Source: Salinicola acroporae (GTDB lineage: Bacteria; Pseudomonadota; Gammaproteobacteria; Pseudomonadales; Halomonadaceae). Taken from it: a DNA stretch of 64,000 bases. The position numbers and the translations under genes are program-made. The stretch lies in NCBI RefSeq assembly GCF_003206615.1, contig NZ_PZJW01000004.1, positions 124,001 to 188,000 on the forward strand. The letters are read 5' to 3'. The notes beneath the pieces are model-generated. The model did not search any database. It was not told where the DNA came from and worked only from the letters and a program-made list of their open reading frames with translations. Of this stretch, positions 39,412 to 47,975 are shown piece after piece (position 1 is the stretch's first letter; the number at the start of each line of letters is the position of its first letter).

Positions 39412-40890
39412 ATGGAATTCATCAACACGCTTCACGACGCGGTCTATGCGGTCATGACCCCGGTCAGCGATTTTGTCTGGACCTACATCCTGCTGTACCT
39501 GTTGCTGGGCGCCGGGCTTCTGTTCACCGTGCTCACGCGCTTCATGCAGTTCCGGCTTTTCGGTCACATGGCGCGGGTCACCTTCAATAGTCGCGGCTCG
39601 GGTTCGGGCGTCAGCGGCTTTCAGGCCTTCGCCACTTCGCTGGCGGCCAGGGTCGGTACTGGCAATCTGGCTGGCGTGGCGATAGCGCTGTGGGTCGGCG
39701 GCCCCGGGGCGATCTTCTGGATGTGGATGACGGCGCTGGTCGGCTTTGCCACCTCGTTCATCGAGTCGACCCTGGCCCAGACCTACAAGAAGCGCAACGA
39801 GGATGGCGTCTTCCGCGGCGGCCCTGCCTACTACATCGAACGGGCGCTGGGGCAGCGCTGGATGAGCGTGCTGTTCGCGATCTTCCTGCTGATCGCCTAC
39901 GGCCTGGCGTTCAACGGCGCGCAGTCCAATACCATCGCCCAGGGTTTGTCCCAGGCGTTCTCGATTCCCAACTGGATGACCGGCGTCGCGCTGGTGATCA
40001 TCACTGGGCTGGTCATCTACGGCGGGCTCAAGTCGGTGGCGCGCACCGCCGAGAAAATCGTGCCGATCATGGCCATCGGTTACTTCCTGGTGGCGCTGTA
40101 CGTGCTGGTGGTGAACATCAGTGAAGTGCCCGCGATGCTGGAACTGATCGTCAAGAGTGCCTTCGGCTACGGCCCCGCCGTCGGCGGTGCGGTGGGCTAC
40201 ACCATCAAGATCGCGATGGAAAACGGCATCAAGCGCGGGCTGTTCTCCAACGAGGCGGGCATGGGCTCGGCGCCCAACGCCGCCGCCCAGGCCGACGTCA
40301 AGCACCCGGCGGCACAGGGACTGGTCCAGTCTTTCGGCGTGTTCATCGACACGCTGGTGATCTGCAGTTGTACCGCGGTGGTGATCCTGCTGTCCGGCGT
40401 CTACGAGCGCCTGATGAGCACGTCGCCGGGGCAGGATATCGTCGGTATTCAACTGACCCAGGATGCGATGGTCGACCATCTCGGCAGTTTCGGTGAGATC
40501 TTCATCGCGATTGCCATCTTCCTGTTCGCGTTTACCTCGATCATCGCCAACTTCTCCTATTCGCAGATCAATATCGAATACCTGTTCAAGCGCCATGCCA
40601 AGCTGGCGGTGTCGGTATTGCGTGTCGCCGTACTGGCAATGGTGATGATCGGCTCCGTTGCGCAACTGCAGTTCGTGTGGGATTTCGCCGACCTTGCCAT
40701 GGGGCTGATGGCCACGACCAACCTCGTTGCGATCCTGCTGCTGTGCCCGATCGCCCTGCGCGTGCTCAAGGACTACGAGCGCCAGCGCAAGGATGGCGTG
40801 CGCGAGCCGACCTTCGATCCCAAGGGCGTGCTCAAGCGTCCCGAGCAAGTCGACGCCGATGTCTGGCCGGCGCGCGAAAGCACCGTCTGA
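39412..40890 (+). CDS. Alanine/glycine:cation symporter (AGCS family)
   Basis: 492 aa, about 10-11 membrane helices. AGCS signatures are present: FATSLAARVGTGNLAGVAIAL, AMENGIKRGLFSNEAGMGSAP and ERALGQRW. The family couples Na+ or H+ to alanine or glycine uptake (AgcS, AlsT, DagA types). In a halophile sodium coupling is likely (inference). Starts with MEFINTLHDAVY. Confidence 0.93.
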   Translation: MEFINTLHDAVYAVMTPVSDFVWTYILLYLLLGAGLLFTVLTRFMQFRLFGHMARVTFNSRGSGSGVSGFQAFATSLAARVGTGNLAGVAIALWVGGPGAIFWMWMTALVGFATSFIESTLAQTYKKRNEDGVFRGGPAYYIERALGQRWMSVLFAIFLLIAYGLAFNGAQSNTIAQGLSQAFSIPNWMTGVALVIITGLVIYGGLKSVARTAEKIVPIMAIGYFLVALYVLVVNISEVPAMLELIVKSAFGYGPAVGGAVGYTIKIAMENGIKRGLFSNEAGMGSAPNAAAQADVKHPAAQGLVQSFGVFIDTLVICSCTAVVILLSGVYERLMSTSPGQDIVGIQLTQDAMVDHLGSFGEIFIAIAIFLFAFTSIIANFSYSQINIEYLFKRHAKLAVSVLRVAVLAMVMIGSVAQLQFVWDFADLAMGLMATTNLVAILLLCPIALRVLKDYERQRKDGVREPTFDPKGVLKRPEQVDADVWPARESTV

Positions 40891-40929
40891 ATCCAGCATG
40901 GCGTCCGATCGGGATGCCTGAAGCGACGT

Positions 40930-40949
40930 GAGGCGCTACAATGCGCCTC
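40930..40949. promoter_or_regulatory. Palindrome centred on the thiS -10 element
   Basis: GAGGCGC-TACAAT-GCGCCTC. The -10-like TACAAT lies exactly between 7-bp inverted arms, 28 bp before the thiS ATG. It could be an operator, or a hairpin at the message's 5' end. The -35 is weak. Confidence 0.45.
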
Positions 40950-40976
40950 CTCGAGATCTGCTTCAGGGAGGCCGCC

Positions 40977-41177
40977 ATGCAGATTCAGCTCAACGGTGAG
41001 CCCAGCCATTTCGACGACGAGCCGACGCTGGCCCAACTGGTCGATTCGCTCGGCCTGTCGGGTCGGCGTATCGCCATCGAGGTCAACGAGGAGATCGTGC
41101 CACGCAGCCTGCACGCGCAGACGCGCCTGCGCGACGGCGACAGCGTGGAGATCGTGCACGCCATCGGCGGCGGCTGA
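40977..41177 (+). CDS. thiS: Thiamine sulphur-carrier protein ThiS
   Basis: 66 aa, ubiquitin-like, ending in the required Gly-Gly that is thiocarboxylated. [20 protein letters not shown] opens the fold. AGGGAGG ribosome site; an upstream frame from 40941 is not needed. Supplies sulphur to ThiG. No TPP riboswitch fits in the 86 bp upstream. Confidence 0.95.
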   Translation: MQIQLNGEPSHFDDEPTLAQLVDSLGLSGRRIAIEVNEEIVPRSLHAQTRLRDGDSVEIVHAIGGG

Positions 41178-41209
41178 GTCGCCGCCCGATTCACGACCAG
41201 GAGCCATCC

Positions 41210-42007
41210 ATGACCCAGTCGATTCAGGACGCCCCGTTGATCGTCGCCGGACGCCGCTTTGCGTCTCGCCTGCTGGTCGGCACCGGCAAGTATCGCGACT
41301 TCGAGGAGACCGCCGCGGCGATCGATGCCAGCGCTGCCGATGTAGTGACGTTCGCGGTTCGCCGGACCAATCTGGGCCAGAATCCCGACGAGCCCAATCT
41401 GCTCGACGCCATTTCGCCGTCACGCTATACGCTGCTGCCCAATACCGCCGGCTGCTATACCGCCAAGGACGCCGTGCGCACCTGCAAGCTCGCCCGCGAG
41501 CTGCTCGATGGCCACAATCTGGTCAAGCTCGAGGTCCTGGGTGACGACAAGACGCTCTATCCCAATGTGGTGGAGACGCTGGCGGCCGCGGAAACGCTGG
41601 TCAACGACGGTTTCGACGTCATGGTCTATACCAGCGACGACCCGATCGTGGCCAAGGAGCTCGAACGTCGTGGCTGCTGCGCGGTGATGCCGTTGGGATC
41701 GCTGATCGGCTCCGGCAACGGCTTGCTCAATCCGGCGACGCTGGCGCTCATCCTCGAGCACGCCGAGGTGCCGGTACTGGTCGATGCGGGTATCGGTACG
41801 GCGTCCGATGCGGCGCTGGCGATGGAGATGGGCTGCGATGGCGTACTGATGAACTCCGCCATCGCTCACGCCAGGCACCCGGTGATGATGGCCCATGCCA
41901 TGCGCAAGGCGGTCGAAGCCGGACGCGAGGCGTTTCTCGCCGAGCGCATGCCACGTCGCCAGAGCGCCAGCCCCTCTTCGCCGTTCGCCGGCCGGATCAA
42001 CGGCTGA
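41210..42007 (+). CDS. thiG: Thiazole synthase ThiG
   Basis: 265 aa TIM barrel. The Schiff-base lysine is K106 in [25 protein letters not shown] at the N-terminus and [21 protein letters not shown] near the C-terminus are standard. Makes the thiazole phosphate moiety of thiamine from DXP (the product of dxs), dehydroglycine and ThiS thiocarboxylate. 32 bp after thiS. Confidence 0.96.
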   Translation: MTQSIQDAPLIVAGRRFASRLLVGTGKYRDFEETAAAIDASAADVVTFAVRRTNLGQNPDEPNLLDAISPSRYTLLPNTAGCYTAKDAVRTCKLARELLDGHNLVKLEVLGDDKTLYPNVVETLAAAETLVNDGFDVMVYTSDDPIVAKELERRGCCAVMPLGSLIGSGNGLLNPATLALILEHAEVPVLVDAGIGTASDAALAMEMGCDGVLMNSAIAHARHPVMMAHAMRKAVEAGREAFLAERMPRRQSASPSSPFAGRING

Positions 42008-42029
42008 GCCTTCCCGTCGACGCCCATGG

Positions 42030-42057
42030 GGCCGCCGCTTGATCGGCGGCCATTTTC
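42030..42057 (+). terminator. Terminator between thiG and trmB
   Basis: GGCCGCCG-6 nt-CGGCGGCC followed by ATTTTCC. May be partial, since trmB follows closely (28 bp). Confidence 0.65.
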
Positions 42058-42084
42058 CTTTTCCCTGCCTGTTGATTCCCCTGC

Positions 42085-42810
42085 ATGACTGACAAGACGA
42101 CGCCCGACAACGAATCCGTCACCGACGCGCCCGTGCGCCGGGGCATCAAGAGCTATGTGCTGCGGGCCGGCCGCATGACGGCGGCGCAGGAGCGCGGCCT
42201 GAAGGAGGTATGGCCCAGGTGGGGGCTGACGCTGGCCGATGGCCGCCAGGATCTCGAGCAACTGTTCGGCCGCAAGGCACCCTGCGTGGTGGAGATCGGT
42301 TTCGGCATGGGCAAGTCGCTGGTCGAGCAGGCGGAGAGTCATCCCGAGACCGACTTCATCGGCATCGAGGTCCACGCGCCCGGCGTGGGCAAGCTGCTCG
42401 ACGAGGCCGACAAGCGCGGGCTCACCAACCTGCGGGTCTATCGTGAGGATGCGCTGGCCGTACTGGCGGACTGTCTGCCGGAGGCGAGCATCGATACGCT
42501 GCAGCTCTTTTTCCCCGATCCGTGGCCCAAGAAGAAGCATCACAAGCGGCGTATCGTGCAGTTGCCGTTCGTCGAGCTGGTGCGTTCCCGCCTCGCGCCG
42601 GGCGGCAAGCTGCACATGGCGACCGACTGGCAGGCCTACGCCGAGTTCATGGCAGAGGTCATGGCCGAGGCGCCGGGGTTCGTCAACACCGCGCCGGCCG
42701 AGACCGCGCCCTTCGTCGAGCGTCCCGCTTTTCGGCCGCTGACCAAGTTCGAACAGCGCGGCGAGCGGCTGGGGCACGGCGTCTGGGATCTCATCTATCG
42801 CCGGGATTGA
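42085..42810 (+). CDS. trmB: tRNA (guanine-N7-)-methyltransferase
   Basis: 241 aa. SAM motif [15 protein letters not shown] and the family signature [18 protein letters not shown], plus the C-terminal [17 protein letters not shown]. Methylates G46 in the tRNA variable loop. Position after thiSG is the same as in Pseudomonas. Convergent with the EamA gene. Confidence 0.96.
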   Translation: MTDKTTPDNESVTDAPVRRGIKSYVLRAGRMTAAQERGLKEVWPRWGLTLADGRQDLEQLFGRKAPCVVEIGFGMGKSLVEQAESHPETDFIGIEVHAPGVGKLLDEADKRGLTNLRVYREDALAVLADCLPEASIDTLQLFFPDPWPKKKHHKRRIVQLPFVELVRSRLAPGGKLHMATDWQAYAEFMAEVMAEAPGFVNTAPAETAPFVERPAFRPLTKFEQRGERLGHGVWDLIYRRD

Positions 42811-42838
42811 TCATCCCGGCGTCCCGCCTGGCAACGCT

Positions 42839-43747
42839 TCAATGCGCGCAGCCATCGAGCGGCCGCGAGCGGTGCTGGGCGATCAGCGCGACCGCCACGC
42901 CCAGCAGCGCCAGGGCCATCCCGCCGAGCTGGAGCGTCTCGACGCGCTCGCCGAACATTCCCACGCTCCACGCCAGGGTCACCGGCGGCGTCAGGTAGAT
43001 GGCGCTGGAGACCGCATTGATGCCGAGACGTCGCAGGCAGACGGTGAAGAAGCCGTAGCCGCCGAAGCTCGACAGCAGCACCAGCCAACCCAACGTCTGC
43101 CAGGTCAGCAGCGCGCTGCCCGGCAGCGCCAGGCCGCCCGTGCTCGCCGCGGCCAGGCCGAAAATCAGGGCCGCCGCGCTCAATTGCGCGGTCAGCGATG
43201 CTGCCAGCCCCAACCCCGACGGACGCCGGGCGGCGAGCAGACTGCCCGCGGTCACGCTGATCACCGAGAGAATTGGTAGCCCGTAGGCCCAACCGCCGGC
43301 GTTGCCCGCCCCCTGCCAGTCACTCGCGATGCACAGCACCACGCCGCTGCCGGCCACGCCGAGGCCGAGCCAGGCGGCCGCCGGTAGCGGCTCGCGCAGC
43401 CAGAGGGTGACGATCGCCGCCGCCAGCAGCGGTTGCTGGGCGGTGATCAGCGCGGTGACGCCGGCGCTGACACCCTCGCCGATGGCGAGCATCACGCACA
43501 GCAGATAGCCCCCCATGGTGAGGGCGCCGATCGTCATCTCGCGCAGCCAGCCTGACAGCGCCAGCGGGCGCCGGTCGTGAAGGCGCCACCAGAGCGCGGC
43601 CAGCAAGGCGGCGATGACGAAGCGCCAGGCGAACAGGTCAAGCGCGTCCAGGGGAGCGCGGCTGGCTAGTTCGCTGCCGATGAAACCGGAACTCCAGCAG
43701 ATGACGAATCCTGTCATCAACATCACGTTCAGCGATAGCTCGCGCAT
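42839..43747 (-). CDS. EamA/DMT-superfamily transporter
   Basis: 302 aa with ten predicted membrane helices in two EamA repeats (about 5-140 and 150-290). N-terminal GFVICWSSGFIGSELA and SAGVTALITAQQPLLAA are typical. Likely a metabolite or amino-acid exporter. Divergent from a LysR gene, which may control it (common layout). Convergent with trmB, 28 bp apart. Confidence 0.85.
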   Translation of the reverse strand: MRELSLNVMLMTGFVICWSSGFIGSELASRAPLDALDLFAWRFVIAALLAALWWRLHDRRPLALSGWLREMTIGALTMGGYLLCVMLAIGEGVSAGVTALITAQQPLLAAAIVTLWLREPLPAAAWLGLGVAGSGVVLCIASDWQGAGNAGGWAYGLPILSVISVTAGSLLAARRPSGLGLAASLTAQLSAAALIFGLAAASTGGLALPGSALLTWQTLGWLVLLSSFGGYGFFTVCLRRLGINAVSSAIYLTPPVTLAWSVGMFGERVETLQLGGMALALLGVAVALIAQHRSRPLDGCAH

Positions 43748-43810
43748 ATCAGTTCCCCTTGCCGATCTGTTCGCAGTGGCTTGAGTCTGCGCGCGCTTGC
43801 GGATTCAATG

Positions 43811-43829
43811 AATCGAATAAAAATCGATT
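43811..43829. promoter_or_regulatory. Candidate LysR operator between EamA and LysR genes
   Basis: AATCGA-7 nt-TCGATT dyad in an AT-rich stretch 11 bp before the LysR start, in the 92-bp divergent gap. Short and weak; called from position as much as sequence. Confidence 0.4.
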
Positions 43830-43839
43830 GGAGTTCAAT

Positions 43840-44775
43840 ATGATTGAAGGCAGCTCCACGCTCGACCTCGAACTGCTTCGAACCTTCCAGGTCGTCGCCC
43901 GGACGGGCTCGCTGGCGGCCACGGCGGAGATCCGCCACCGCACGCTCAGCGCCATCAGCATGCAGATGAAGCGACTGGAGACCGAGCTGGACGTGCGGCT
44001 GCTCGAGCGTGGTGCGAGAGGCGTATCGCTGACCTCGAGTGGCGAGGTGCTGCTACAGGAAGCCCGCGAACTGCTGCGCGTTCACGACACCCTGGTCAGC
44101 CGATTCAGCGGCGAGCGCCTGAGTGGCCGCGTTCGACTGGGCATCCCCGAGGACTATGCCCGCGAGCTGCTCGACGATACCTTGCCCCAGTTCATGGCGC
44201 GCTATCCGGGCATTCTGCTGGACGTCAACACCGATACCAGCGGCCGACTGGCACGGGCACTCCGGAAGCGTCAGCTCGACCTGGCCATCGTGCTCGATCA
44301 TGCCTCGGGGCTGGAGGGCGGTGAAACGCTATGGCATCCCACGCCAGTATGGGCGGCACCGATTCAGGGCGCCATCCATCGGGAGGCGGTCGTGCCCCTG
44401 GCGGTGCATCCCGGGCAGTGTCCCTATCGTCATCTGGCGATCGAGGGGCTGGATTCGATCCAGCGAGCGTGGCGGACCGTCTTCACCAGCACCAGCATCC
44501 ACGCGGTGGAGAAGGCTATCGAGACTGGCATGGCGATCGGCGTGCTCGATCGCGAACGGGTCACCACGGCGATGCGGGCGCTGGACGAGAGCGACGGGCT
44601 GCCGCCGATCCGGCGATGCGTCGCCCGACTGCACTTCGCCCGGGGGATCGATGATGCATCGCAACCCGCTGTCGAGGCGCTGGCCCAGTTGCTCCGGGAG
44701 CGACTGCGCGGTCGCGGGCCCTGGCAGCGGGACGCCTTGAGTGGACGCGATGGCGGACAGCGGCCGCGAGCATAA
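43840..44775 (+). CDS. LysR-family transcriptional regulator
   Basis: 311 aa. HTH in residues about 6-63 (LELLRTFQVVARTGSLAATA, AISMQMKRLETEL) and an effector domain after. TTGGAG precedes the ATG; an earlier in-frame start at 43759 lacks a site. Divergent from the EamA transporter, probably its regulator. The stop codon overlaps the T-run of the sRNA terminator on the other strand. Confidence 0.88.
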   Translation: MIEGSSTLDLELLRTFQVVARTGSLAATAEIRHRTLSAISMQMKRLETELDVRLLERGARGVSLTSSGEVLLQEARELLRVHDTLVSRFSGERLSGRVRLGIPEDYARELLDDTLPQFMARYPGILLDVNTDTSGRLARALRKRQLDLAIVLDHASGLEGGETLWHPTPVWAAPIQGAIHREAVVPLAVHPGQCPYRHLAIEGLDSIQRAWRTVFTSTSIHAVEKAIETGMAIGVLDRERVTTAMRALDESDGLPPIRRCVARLHFARGIDDASQPAVEALAQLLRERLRGRGPWQRDALSGRDGGQRPRA

Positions 44776-44800
44776 AAAAAGCCGCCCCTGGCGGGGCGGC
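44774..44800 (-). terminator. Rho-independent terminator of the PrrF-like sRNA
   Basis: Minus strand GCCGCCCC-GCCA-GGGGCGGC followed by seven T. It is also 157 bp past the AEC gene, for which it could act as a secondary terminator. Confidence 0.88.
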
Positions 44801-44890
44801 ACTAAGGACCGTGACTAGCTTGATGAGGAGATAACCATGGCAGGAACCTGACATTCGCTGCTGTGGTCAGTGGCGTTTGGCGACGCCACG
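44774..44890 (-). ncRNA. prrF: PrrF/RyhB-like iron-responsive small RNA
   Basis: About 117 nt, no coding frame. In order: a 5' hairpin GTGGCGT/ACGCCAC; an unpaired core containing GGTTATCTCCTC and ATCAAGCTAGTCACGG, which I recall as the conserved core of Pseudomonas PrrF and Azotobacter ArrF; then a GC-rich terminator with seven T. The core is complementary to a ribosome site plus start (GAGGAGATAACCATG), so it would block translation of iron-using proteins such as sodB-type targets. The promoter overlaps a Fur box. Rfam PrrF membership was not tested. Confidence 0.78.
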
Positions 44891-44896
44891 AGAGAA

Positions 44897-44925
44897 AGGT
44901 TAATCATTCTCATTTGTGAATGCAA
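44897..44925 (-). promoter_or_regulatory. Promoter of the PrrF-like sRNA
   Basis: Minus strand TTGCAT (44925-44920), 17-bp spacer, TAACCT (44902-44897). Start near 44890. Confidence 0.65.
44898..44916. promoter_or_regulatory. Fur box over the sRNA promoter
   Basis: Minus strand CAAATGAGAATGATTAACC, close to the Fur core TGATAAT-N-ATTATCA in its left arm (TGAGAAT) and partly in its right. It covers the -10 and spacer, so Fe-Fur would repress the sRNA in iron-replete cells. Confidence 0.7.
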
Positions 44926-44956
44926 GCGTAACGAGAATCTTTTTTATTTGCAGCCG

Positions 44957-45877
44957 TCAACTCACGCCGAAGGTGTGCAGCAGCAAGGGCAGGGTCACCA
45001 TCGCCAGTAGCGTCTGCCCGGTGATCACGGCGGCCATCAGCTCGGCGTCGCCGCCCAACTGACGAGCCAGAATGTAGGCAGAGGTGGCGGTCGGCAGCGC
45101 GGCGAACAGTAGGGCCACGTCGCGATCCGCGCCATGGAGACCCACGGCCCAGGCCAGCGCTGCCACGACCAGTGGCGTCGCGATCAGCTTGAGCCCGCTC
45201 GACAGCCAGAATGCCTTGCCGCTGCGCCAGAGCGCCTGAGGCCGCAGGGCAACGCCCACCGCAACCAGCCCCAGCGGCAGTGCGGCATTGCCGAGCAGGC
45301 CGATGGCCTCGAAGCTCCAGCCGGGCAGACCGATGCCGCCGAGGTTCAGGGCGATGCCCAGCAGGCAGGCGAGAATCAACGGATTGCGCAGCAACGCCAT
45401 GGCGCTGCGGCCCAGGCTGGCGCTACCCAGCGTGCCGGAAGCGATGAACGCCAGTACGCAGAGGATGTTGGCCACGGGAACCATCAGCGCGACCGCGACG
45501 GCCGCTACCGTGGTGCCGGCGGCGCCATGCAGGGCCGTGGCACCGGCGACGCCGACATAGGTGTTGAAGCGCACCACGCCCTGGAAGGCGGAGGTGAAGG
45601 CGGCAGGGGCCAGTTGGAGGCGACGTCGCATCAGCCACAGCCCCGCGCCCATCAGCGTCATCGTGCCGAGTAGCGTCACTCCGAGTCGAATGACCGGTAC
45701 CTGGCTGACGTCGGCGGTGGCTAGCGTCGCCACCAGCATGGCCGGAAACAGCAGGTAGTAGATAAAGCGTTCGAGCCGTGGCCAGAAATCGCCGCCCGGA
45801 AAACGTGCCCATCCCAGCCCCGCACCGAGTAAAATCAATAGAAATAGCGGGCCCAGGGCGTTCGCGATGTCGCTCAT
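44957..45877 (-). CDS. AEC-family permease (auxin efflux carrier-like)
   Basis: 306 aa, ten predicted membrane helices. FIYYLLFPAMLVATLA, VRFNTYVGVAGATAL and LLFAALPTATSAYILARQLGGD are family hallmarks. Bacterial members include malonate and malate transporters; the substrate here is not predictable. About 67 bp downstream of its stop comes the sRNA promoter, reading the same way. Confidence 0.85.
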   Translation of the reverse strand: MSDIANALGPLFLLILLGAGLGWARFPGGDFWPRLERFIYYLLFPAMLVATLATADVSQVPVIRLGVTLLGTMTLMGAGLWLMRRRLQLAPAAFTSAFQGVVRFNTYVGVAGATALHGAAGTTVAAVAVALMVPVANILCVLAFIASGTLGSASLGRSAMALLRNPLILACLLGIALNLGGIGLPGWSFEAIGLLGNAALPLGLVAVGVALRPQALWRSGKAFWLSSGLKLIATPLVVAALAWAVGLHGADRDVALLFAALPTATSAYILARQLGGDAELMAAVITGQTLLAMVTLPLLLHTFGVS

Positions 45878-45969
45878 GTGTCATCCTTGTCGAGCGCTTC
45901 GGTGATGTGTAGCGCCGGTGAAGGCCAGTCTATCGACTAATGCCCAACGCTTGGAGTCTCTGAAAGTCC

Positions 45970-46506
45970 ATGGCTGCCTACGAAGAGGAAACCACCCGAC
46001 CTCGCGTGCTCAATCTGCTGATCGGGGTCACCCTGATGACGATCGTCATCGCGCTCTGGTATCTGCTTGATTACTACTATCTGCGGGAGTCGATCCGCGA
46101 TGTGACCTGGTATCCGCCGGCCCAGGGTTGCGTATTGCTGAACGGCGGGTGTCACGCCAGCCTGGGGGTCGACTCGTCGGTGGCGTTCGCGCTGCAGGAA
46201 GCGCATGACGAGAGCGGTACGCTGACATTCGAGGCCCGTGTTCAGGGCCGGTCGCCGAAGTCGGTGACGGTCCAGTTCATCGGTCGCGACATGAACGTGC
46301 AGTCACGCCGTCTCACGTTGCAGTCGAAGGGAAATGGGCTGTTCGTCGGAGAGGGGAATCTGGGGCTCTGCAGCGCGCATGTGGATGCCTGGCGGGCCCA
46401 GGTGGTCGTGCTTAGCGATCACGGCCTGAAAGGGAGCTGGTTCGATTTCGACAGCCAGCAGCCGGGCGGCTTGACGATGGGGCGGGAAGACCAGCGCTGC
46501 CTGTAA
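45970..46506 (+). CDS. Single-pass membrane protein of unknown function
   Basis: 178 aa. One N-terminal membrane anchor (about residues 15-38, LLIGVTLMTIVIALWYLL) and a periplasmic beta-rich domain of about 130 residues with four cysteines (QGCVLLNGGC, LGLCSA and the penultimate C), which could form disulphides. The RSPKSVTVQFIGRDMNVQ segment is loosely FixH-like, but I do not assign it. No operon partner; ribosome site is distant. Ends before a 14-bp stem. Confidence 0.65.
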   Translation: MAAYEEETTRPRVLNLLIGVTLMTIVIALWYLLDYYYLRESIRDVTWYPPAQGCVLLNGGCHASLGVDSSVAFALQEAHDESGTLTFEARVQGRSPKSVTVQFIGRDMNVQSRRLTLQSKGNGLFVGEGNLGLCSAHVDAWRAQVVVLSDHGLKGSWFDFDSQQPGGLTMGREDQRCL

Positions 46507-46507
46507 G

Positions 46508-46540
46508 CACCGACGCCGGCCTGTGGGGCCGGCGTCGGTG
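46508..46540. terminator. Perfect 14-bp inverted repeat between convergent genes
   Basis: CACCGACGCCGGCC-TGTGG-GGCCGGCGTCGGTG between the membrane protein and the FKBP gene. No T-run on either side; probable bidirectional terminator. Confidence 0.6.
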
Positions 46541-46559
46541 AAGACGGGTGGGGGAGCGT

Positions 46560-47309
46560 TTAGCTGTCGTCGTTGTCCCCGTCGTCGCTGCTGCCTGTAT
46601 CGGCGGCATCGTCGGGATTGATCGCGAGCAGTTCGACCTTGAACTGCAGGGCCTGGTTGGGGCCGATGGGGCCGCCGGTGCCGGCCGGGCCGTAGGCCAG
46701 GTCGGAGGGGACAGTGATTTCCCAGGTATCGCCGACGTGCATCATCGTCAGCGCTTCCTGCCAGCCCGGAATGACCTGGTCGACCTTGAACGAGATCGGC
46801 TCGCCGCGCTTGTAGGAGCTGTCGAAGACGGTACCGTCGGGCAGGGTGCCCTCGTAGTTGACACGCACGGTGTCGTCGGCGCTCGGGGATTCGCCGTCAC
46901 CGGATTCGAGAACCTGGTACTGCAATCCGGAATCCGTGGTCTTCACCCCATCCTTCTTGGCATTTTCCGCGAGGAAGGCTTCGCTCTTCTTGCGATTCTC
47001 GTCGGCGACTTTCTTCTGCTCGGCCTTCTGTTCGGCCACTTTCTTCTGCTGATACTGGGTCAGGGTGGTGCTGATCTCATCCTGGCTCATCTGCAGGTCG
47101 TCATCGCCATAGACATCCTTGATCGCTGCCGCGAACGCATCGACGTCGAGATCCTTGATGTCCTTGGACAGGCCCTGACCGAGTGTGGCACCGATGCTGT
47201 AGCTGAGCTTCGCCTGATCGCTGTCGAGGTCGACCTTGTCCTGGGCGAGGGCCGTCAACGGCATGGTCATGATGCTGCCGAGGGCGACGGCGGTTACCAA
47301 ACGTTTCAT
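46560..47309 (-). CDS. FKBP-type peptidyl-prolyl isomerase (FkpA/Mip type)
   Basis: 249 aa. Signal peptide with cleavage after LTALA (residue 22); N-terminal helical dimerisation domain (about 28-130) with a Lys/Glu-rich helix; C-terminal FKBP domain (about 135-230) with NYEGTLPDGTVFDSSYKRGEP and VIPGWQEAL. An acidic Asp/Ser tail (SSDDGDNDDS) fits a halophile's secreted protein. Periplasmic foldase. AAGGAG precedes the ATG; the open frame upstream is non-coding. Confidence 0.92.
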   Translation of the reverse strand: MKRLVTAVALGSIMTMPLTALAQDKVDLDSDQAKLSYSIGATLGQGLSKDIKDLDVDAFAAAIKDVYGDDDLQMSQDEISTTLTQYQQKKVAEQKAEQKKVADENRKKSEAFLAENAKKDGVKTTDSGLQYQVLESGDGESPSADDTVRVNYEGTLPDGTVFDSSYKRGEPISFKVDQVIPGWQEALTMMHVGDTWEITVPSDLAYGPAGTGGPIGPNQALQFKVELLAINPDDAADTGSSDDGDNDDS

Positions 47310-47395
47310 GCAAACTCCTTGGGTCAGGAATGAAACCGATGCTGGCCAGTATGCGAAAGAAGCCTCAAACACCGGTGGATAGTCGTGATGTGACT

Positions 47396-47908
47396 CTAAC
47401 AGGTGGCTTTTGGTTCCGCATCCGGGGCGTCGATTATCCAGCGTGCCATCAGATGGCGTAACGGCGGGTAATCCTCGGGCGGGATCTCGCGCAGCGTTCG
47501 GCAACTGTCCAGCGCCTGTTCGAGAGCCGCATCCGTGGCGGCGGCGAGGGCGGGCAAGGCGGCCAGTCGCGTGAGCATTTCTCGCTCGGCCTGCAGCTCC
47601 GCCTGCTTGAGGGTCTGGCGCAGCGGCTCCAGTCGGGGGTGGCGCGAAACCTCGGCCTTCAGCTCCCGGCGGCGACTGCGCAACGGCACGGTCATCGTGT
47701 GTCGCCAGTGTCTCGCTGTGGCCAGGGCCTGACCGGCTTCGGGATCGGGGCGCAGCCGGCGTTCGCTCAGCCAGGCGACCCACAGCAGTTCACAGATATC
47801 CCAGCCATGTTCATCCTGAAGCCTCAGGCATTCGGCTTCGACGCCGGGGCGGGCGTAGCGGTCCAGGGCGTAGGCCCAGAGCGAATCGGACAGATCGTCG
47901 ACGGGCAT
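47396..47908 (-). CDS. DUF2390 (TIGR02444) family protein
   Basis: 170 aa, mostly helical. The family N-terminus is MPVDDLSDSLWAYALDRYARPGVE, followed by LQDEHGWDICELLWVAWL. Cytosolic, function unknown; in gammaproteobacteria it often stands next to an ABC-F gene, as here (68 bp divergent). Start chosen at the ATG that begins the conserved region; earlier in-frame codons overlap the ABC-F promoter. Confidence 0.8.
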   Translation of the reverse strand: MPVDDLSDSLWAYALDRYARPGVEAECLRLQDEHGWDICELLWVAWLSERRLRPDPEAGQALATARHWRHTMTVPLRSRRRELKAEVSRHPRLEPLRQTLKQAELQAEREMLTRLAALPALAAATDAALEQALDSCRTLREIPPEDYPPLRHLMARWIIDAPDAEPKATC

Positions 47909-47975
47909 GGCACTCCATACCGGTGGCGGATGGCTGGTAGAATGAGCGCCCATTCGACGCGCCCTGGAGCCCGGC

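Noticed and set aside
39391-40899. 502-codon open frame on the minus strand opposite the alanine symporter
   Set aside because: Long antisense frames are common in GC-rich genes. The plus-strand protein is a clear AGCS symporter, and the antisense product has a His/Arg/Gln-biased composition with no motif.
40891-40976. TPP riboswitch before thiS
   Set aside because: Only 86 bp available and the conserved CTGAGA and GCG-GGA elements are missing; the same holds upstream of thiD.
44837-44851. Five-codon frame with a perfect GAGGAG ribosome site (plus strand)
   Set aside because: It is the complement of the antisense core of the PrrF-like RNA and ends after four residues.
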